64,000 nt of DNA from Methylobacterium indicum. GTDB taxonomy: Bacteria > Pseudomonadota > Alphaproteobacteria > Rhizobiales > Beijerinckiaceae. Shown piece after piece: positions 61,175 through 64,000 of this stretch (the stretch's first letter is position 1; each line of letters opens with the position of its first letter). The notes beneath the pieces are model-generated. The model was not told the origin of the DNA. It worked only from the letters and a program-made list of their open reading frames with translations, and made no database searches. A program made the translations under genes and the position numbers. Location of the stretch: the NCBI RefSeq assembly GCF_001043895.1, contig NZ_JTHF01000120.1, positions 1 through 64,000 on the forward strand, given 5' to 3'.

Positions 61175-62650
61175 TCAGCCGAGATCCTCGTACCAGGTGC
61201 GCCCGTCGCGCTCGATCAGCGCGATGGCCGCGGTCGGGCCCCAGGTGCCCGCCGGATAGGGGCGCGGCGGTTCCGGGCGGTCGGCCCAGGCGTTGAGCAG
61301 GGTATCGGCCCAGGCCCAGGCCGCCTCGACCTCGTCGCGGCGCATGAACAGGGTGGTGTTCCCCCGCACCACGTCCATCAGCAGGCGCTCGTAGGCGTCC
61401 GGGTAGCGCTGGTTGAAGGTCTCCTCGAACGAGATGTCGAGGCCGGTCGCGCGCAGGCGCATGCCGCCGGGACCCGGCTCCTTCGTCATCACCTCGAGCT
61501 TGATGCCCTCCTGCGGCTGCAGCCGGATCACCAGGCGGTTCGGCTCGCGGGCGAACTCGTCGGAGAAGATGCTGAACGGCGAGGAGCGGAACTGCACCAC
61601 GATCTCGGACACCTTCTGGGGCAGCCGCTTGCCGGTGCGCAGGTAGAACGGCACGCCGGCCCAGCGCGGTGTCATCAATTCGAGCCGCAGGGCGACGAAG
61701 GTCTCGGTCAGGCTCTGGCCCTCCCCGCCGAGATCGGCGGCGTAGGAGGCGACAGGCTGGCCGTTGACCGCACCGGCGACGTACTGGCCGCGCACGGTCC
61801 GCATCGGCACCTCGTGGGCCGGAATCGGCTTGAGCGCCCGCAGGACCTTCAGCTTCTCGTCCCGCACCGCGTCGGCGTCGAGCGAGAGCGGGCTCTCCAT
61901 GCCGAGGAGGCAGAGGAGCTGCAGCATGTGGTTCTGCAGCATGTCGCGCAGCGCGCCCGACGTGTCGTAATAGCCGCCGCGGCCCTCGACCCCGACCGTC
62001 TCCGCCACCGTGATCTGGACGTGGTCGATCACGTCGGCGTTCCACAGCCGCTCGAAGATCGTGTTGGCGAAGCGCAGCGCCAGCAGGTTCTGCACCGTCT
62101 CCTTGCCGAGATAGTGGTCGATGCGGAAGATCTGGCTCTCGGGAAAGACCTTGCCGACCTGATCGTTGATGGCGCGGGCCGAGGCGAGGTCGTGGCCGAT
62201 CGGCTTCTCCAGCACCACCCGCGAGCGCTCGCCGATCAAGCCGTGGGCGCTCAGGTTGCGGCAGATCGAGCCGTAGAGGCTCGGCGAAGTGGCGAGGTAG
62301 TAGGGCCGGACGTGATCCGGGCGCTCGGCCAGCAGGCTCGCCAGGTCGTCCCAGCCGTCGTCCCCCGCCCCGTCGACCGCGACGTAGCGGAGATGGTCGA
62401 GGAAGCTCGCCACCGTGGCGGGATCGCGGTCGGCCGCCGGAACGTGGCGTTCGAGCGCTTCGGCGGCGAGATCCCGGTACTCGGCGGTGCCGAGATGGGT
62501 GCGGGCCGCCGCGATGATGCGGCTCTCCCCGGGAATCTGGCGATCGCGAAAGCGCTGGTAGAGCGCCGGCAGCAGCTTGCGCATCGTCAGGTCGCCGGTG
62601 GCGCCGAACACGACCGCGTCGAAAGCGGCGACGGGGATGATCTTGTGCAT
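61175..62650 (-). CDS. zwf: Glucose-6-phosphate dehydrogenase
   Basis: The 491-residue oxidoreductase is the entry to the pentose phosphate and Entner-Doudoroff pathways. The NADP-binding VVFGATGDLTMRKLLPALY, the active-site RIDHYLGKETVQNLLALRFA (catalytic His) and EKPIGHDLASA are all typical. Genes often adjacent (pgl, edd, gnd) are not in the window. The ATG at 62650 has a GGGAGA upstream. Confidence 0.97.
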   Translation of the reverse strand: MHKIIPVAAFDAVVFGATGDLTMRKLLPALYQRFRDRQIPGESRIIAAARTHLGTAEYRDLAAEALERHVPAADRDPATVASFLDHLRYVAVDGAGDDGWDDLASLLAERPDHVRPYYLATSPSLYGSICRNLSAHGLIGERSRVVLEKPIGHDLASARAINDQVGKVFPESQIFRIDHYLGKETVQNLLALRFANTIFERLWNADVIDHVQITVAETVGVEGRGGYYDTSGALRDMLQNHMLQLLCLLGMESPLSLDADAVRDEKLKVLRALKPIPAHEVPMRTVRGQYVAGAVNGQPVASYAADLGGEGQSLTETFVALRLELMTPRWAGVPFYLRTGKRLPQKVSEIVVQFRSSPFSIFSDEFAREPNRLVIRLQPQEGIKLEVMTKEPGPGGMRLRATGLDISFEETFNQRYPDAYERLLMDVVRGNTTLFMRRDEVEAAWAWADTLLNAWADRPEPPRPYPAGTWGPTAAIALIERDGRTWYEDLG

Positions 62651-62863
62651 CGGGTGACGGGTCTCCCGCTTCTCGCCGGCCGTATCCTCCGCACGGGAAC
62701 GGCCGGCCTACCTGCCTGAGGGCGGTCGCCTCGCGCGTCCGGCCCCCTCGCCTGTCGATTCGGCGTGTGTCTGTGCGCCCGACGCGGGCCGGACGCTACG
62801 GAAATCTGGCGAGGCGGCCCTCGCCGTGCCCCGGAATGTCCGGTCTCGCGTCTGCGCCGCGCG

Positions 62864-63778
62864 TCAGAACGAGGCCGGCGTGGCCGCGGCCTCCTTGATC
62901 CCCTCGTCCGCGCCGGTGCTCCCGCCTTCCAGCGGCGCCTCCATATGGGCCGAAAAGCCCGCCTTGTGGTCGGGGTGCCAGCGCGAGAGGGCCGGACGGT
63001 TGCGGATCACGTCGTCGGAGGACCAGCGCATGCGCTTCTCGTCCATCTCGCGGGTGGTCTCGTTGTCCGGGCAGAGGATGTAGAAATCGCCCGAGGCCAT
63101 CCGGTCGAGAAGAAAATCGACCGTCTCCTCCGGCGTCCAGGCACCGGCCGGCTTCTCGGTCACGCCGCGGGCCCGGGTCAGGCCGGTATAGACGAAGCCC
63201 GGGATCAGCAGGTGGGCGGTCACCGGGGAACCGGCCTCGCGCAGCTCGTGGGCGAGGGCTTCAGTCGTCACCTTCACGCCGGCCTTGCTGACGTTGTAGG
63301 GCGTGTTGCCCGGCGGGGTCGTGATGCCCTGCTTGGAGCCGGTGACGATCACCGCGCCGGGCCGTCCCCGCTCGATCATGCCCGGCACGAAGGCCTGGAG
63401 CGCGTTGACGACGCCCCACAGGTTGGTGTCGAGGATGCGGTGCCAGGTCGCGGCATCGGAGAAGAACCGGCCCCCGGCCTCGATCCCGGCATTCGCCATC
63501 AGGACCGACACCTCGCCCAGGGCCGCGGCCTCGCGGGCGAGGGCCGCGAGGGCTTCGGGCACGGCCACGTCGGTCGGGACCGCGCGGACCTCCGCCGCAC
63601 CCTGCGCCACCGCGGCGACGGCTCGGTAGGCCGCGTCCAGCGCCTCGCCGGGGAGGTCGGCGAGCACCACCCGCATCCCGGCCGCGGCAAAGGCCTTGGC
63701 GGCGGCGAGCCCGATGCCGCTCGCGGCGCCGGTGACGACCGCGACGCGGCCCTGCGCGAGGGCGGGATGATGAGTCAT
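62864..63778 (-). CDS. SDR family NAD(P)-dependent oxidoreductase
   Basis: The 304-residue classical SDR has VAVVTGAASGIGLAAAKAF (TGxxxGIG), ADLP (cofactor specificity), LMANAGIEAGG, VIVTGSKQG with catalytic Ser, and NTPYNVSKAGV with the Tyr-x3-Lys pair. The C-terminus is longer than usual and contains a conserved-looking NETTREMDEKRMRWSSDD segment typical of an SDR subgroup in Proteobacteria. The substrate is unknown. I chose the ATG at 63778; the frame extends to 63844. Confidence 0.88.
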   Translation of the reverse strand: MTHHPALAQGRVAVVTGAASGIGLAAAKAFAAAGMRVVLADLPGEALDAAYRAVAAVAQGAAEVRAVPTDVAVPEALAALAREAAALGEVSVLMANAGIEAGGRFFSDAATWHRILDTNLWGVVNALQAFVPGMIERGRPGAVIVTGSKQGITTPPGNTPYNVSKAGVKVTTEALAHELREAGSPVTAHLLIPGFVYTGLTRARGVTEKPAGAWTPEETVDFLLDRMASGDFYILCPDNETTREMDEKRMRWSSDDVIRNRPALSRWHPDHKAGFSAHMEAPLEGGSTGADEGIKEAAATPASF

Positions 63779-63946
63779 GCTGTGCTCCACCTCGGACGAC
63801 CCGGCGGGATCTCCGCCTCGAGGGACGTTCGTCCCGTGCTTCAAGGCCGGCAGGTAGGTGGGCGCGCGGGAAACGCCACATGCGGCGCCGCAAAAAAATG
63901 CCGCTGCCGGATCCCGGCACGGGGCGACACCGCCTTCACCAACGCA

Positions 63947-63981
63947 AAGAGCCGGCTTCCCCGAGAGGAAACCGGCTCCAG
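63947..63981 (-). terminator. Hairpin near right edge
   Basis: gagccggcttcc and ggaaaccggctc pair around ccgaga. On the minus strand the stem is followed by CTTTGCGTT, so it may terminate a minus-strand gene to the right of the window. There is no gene between 63845 and the window end. Confidence 0.4.
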
Positions 63982-64000
63982 ATCGTTCACGAAGCGGGAC

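Overview
The window is a stretch of chromosome from a high-GC alphaproteobacterium, most likely a Methylobacterium or close relative in the Rhizobiales. The evidence is a lanmodulin-like EF-hand protein (52216-52620), a homospermidine synthase, a Ros/MucR regulator, an invasion-associated-locus-B protein, a PleC-like kinase, a DUF1194 protein, and a compound palindromic element (58393-58497) of a kind I remember from Rhizobiales intergenic regions. I see no rRNA, tRNA, CRISPR array, phage or complete insertion sequence. Gene density is high and many starts are GTG or TTG.

Layout. 1-8.3 kb: an inverted repeat, an SDR/SOUL pair, a haloacid dehalogenase, a citrate-type MFS carrier, an orphan ModA-like binding protein, an O-fucosyltransferase-like protein with a helical-repeat tail, and an orphan TAXI binding protein. 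8.4-12.7 kb: typA, a cardiolipin-synthase-type phospholipase D protein, and an EEP phosphodiesterase that overlaps it tail to tail. 12.9-23 kb: the first half of the division/cell-wall (dcw) cluster on the minus strand, rsmH-ftsL-ftsI-murE-murF-mraY-murD. It is preceded by the RNase P RNA gene rather than mraZ, and interrupted before murD by a nest of hairpins.

23-34 kb: a 56-residue helix-turn-helix-like protein, gloA, pepN, a PleC-like sensor kinase, proB, an orphan membrane protein, a 71-residue protein and homospermidine synthase. 33.7-41.6 kb: an operon of Uma2, Smr-like and amidase genes, then gltX, an ELM1-like protein, trxB with a LysR regulator, a guanine-deaminase-like enzyme and a small exported protein. 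41.7-46.1 kb: acetate assimilation, with acs followed by the DUF485-actP uptake operon. 46.2-47.5 kb: a small-ORF/DUF2332 segment whose sequence looks less GC-biased. 47.5-64 kb: DUF3422, purH, a CNNM/CorC membrane protein, the lanmodulin homologue, a small exported protein, a membrane-bound class III cyclase, mucR, DUF1194, a membrane-anchored Mrr-like nuclease, comF, a NarK-type transporter, a YjfB-like motility protein, IalB, zwf and an SDR.

The most interesting item is the lanmodulin homologue. It keeps the exact 12-13-12 linker spacing of lanmodulin but has the diagnostic proline in only two of its four EF loops. Other points worth a second look are a TTGC-N3-GCAA element shared by two promoters, the degenerate zinc site of MucR with its long AT-richer leader, the rnpB-headed split dcw cluster, and the fucosyltransferase-like gene.
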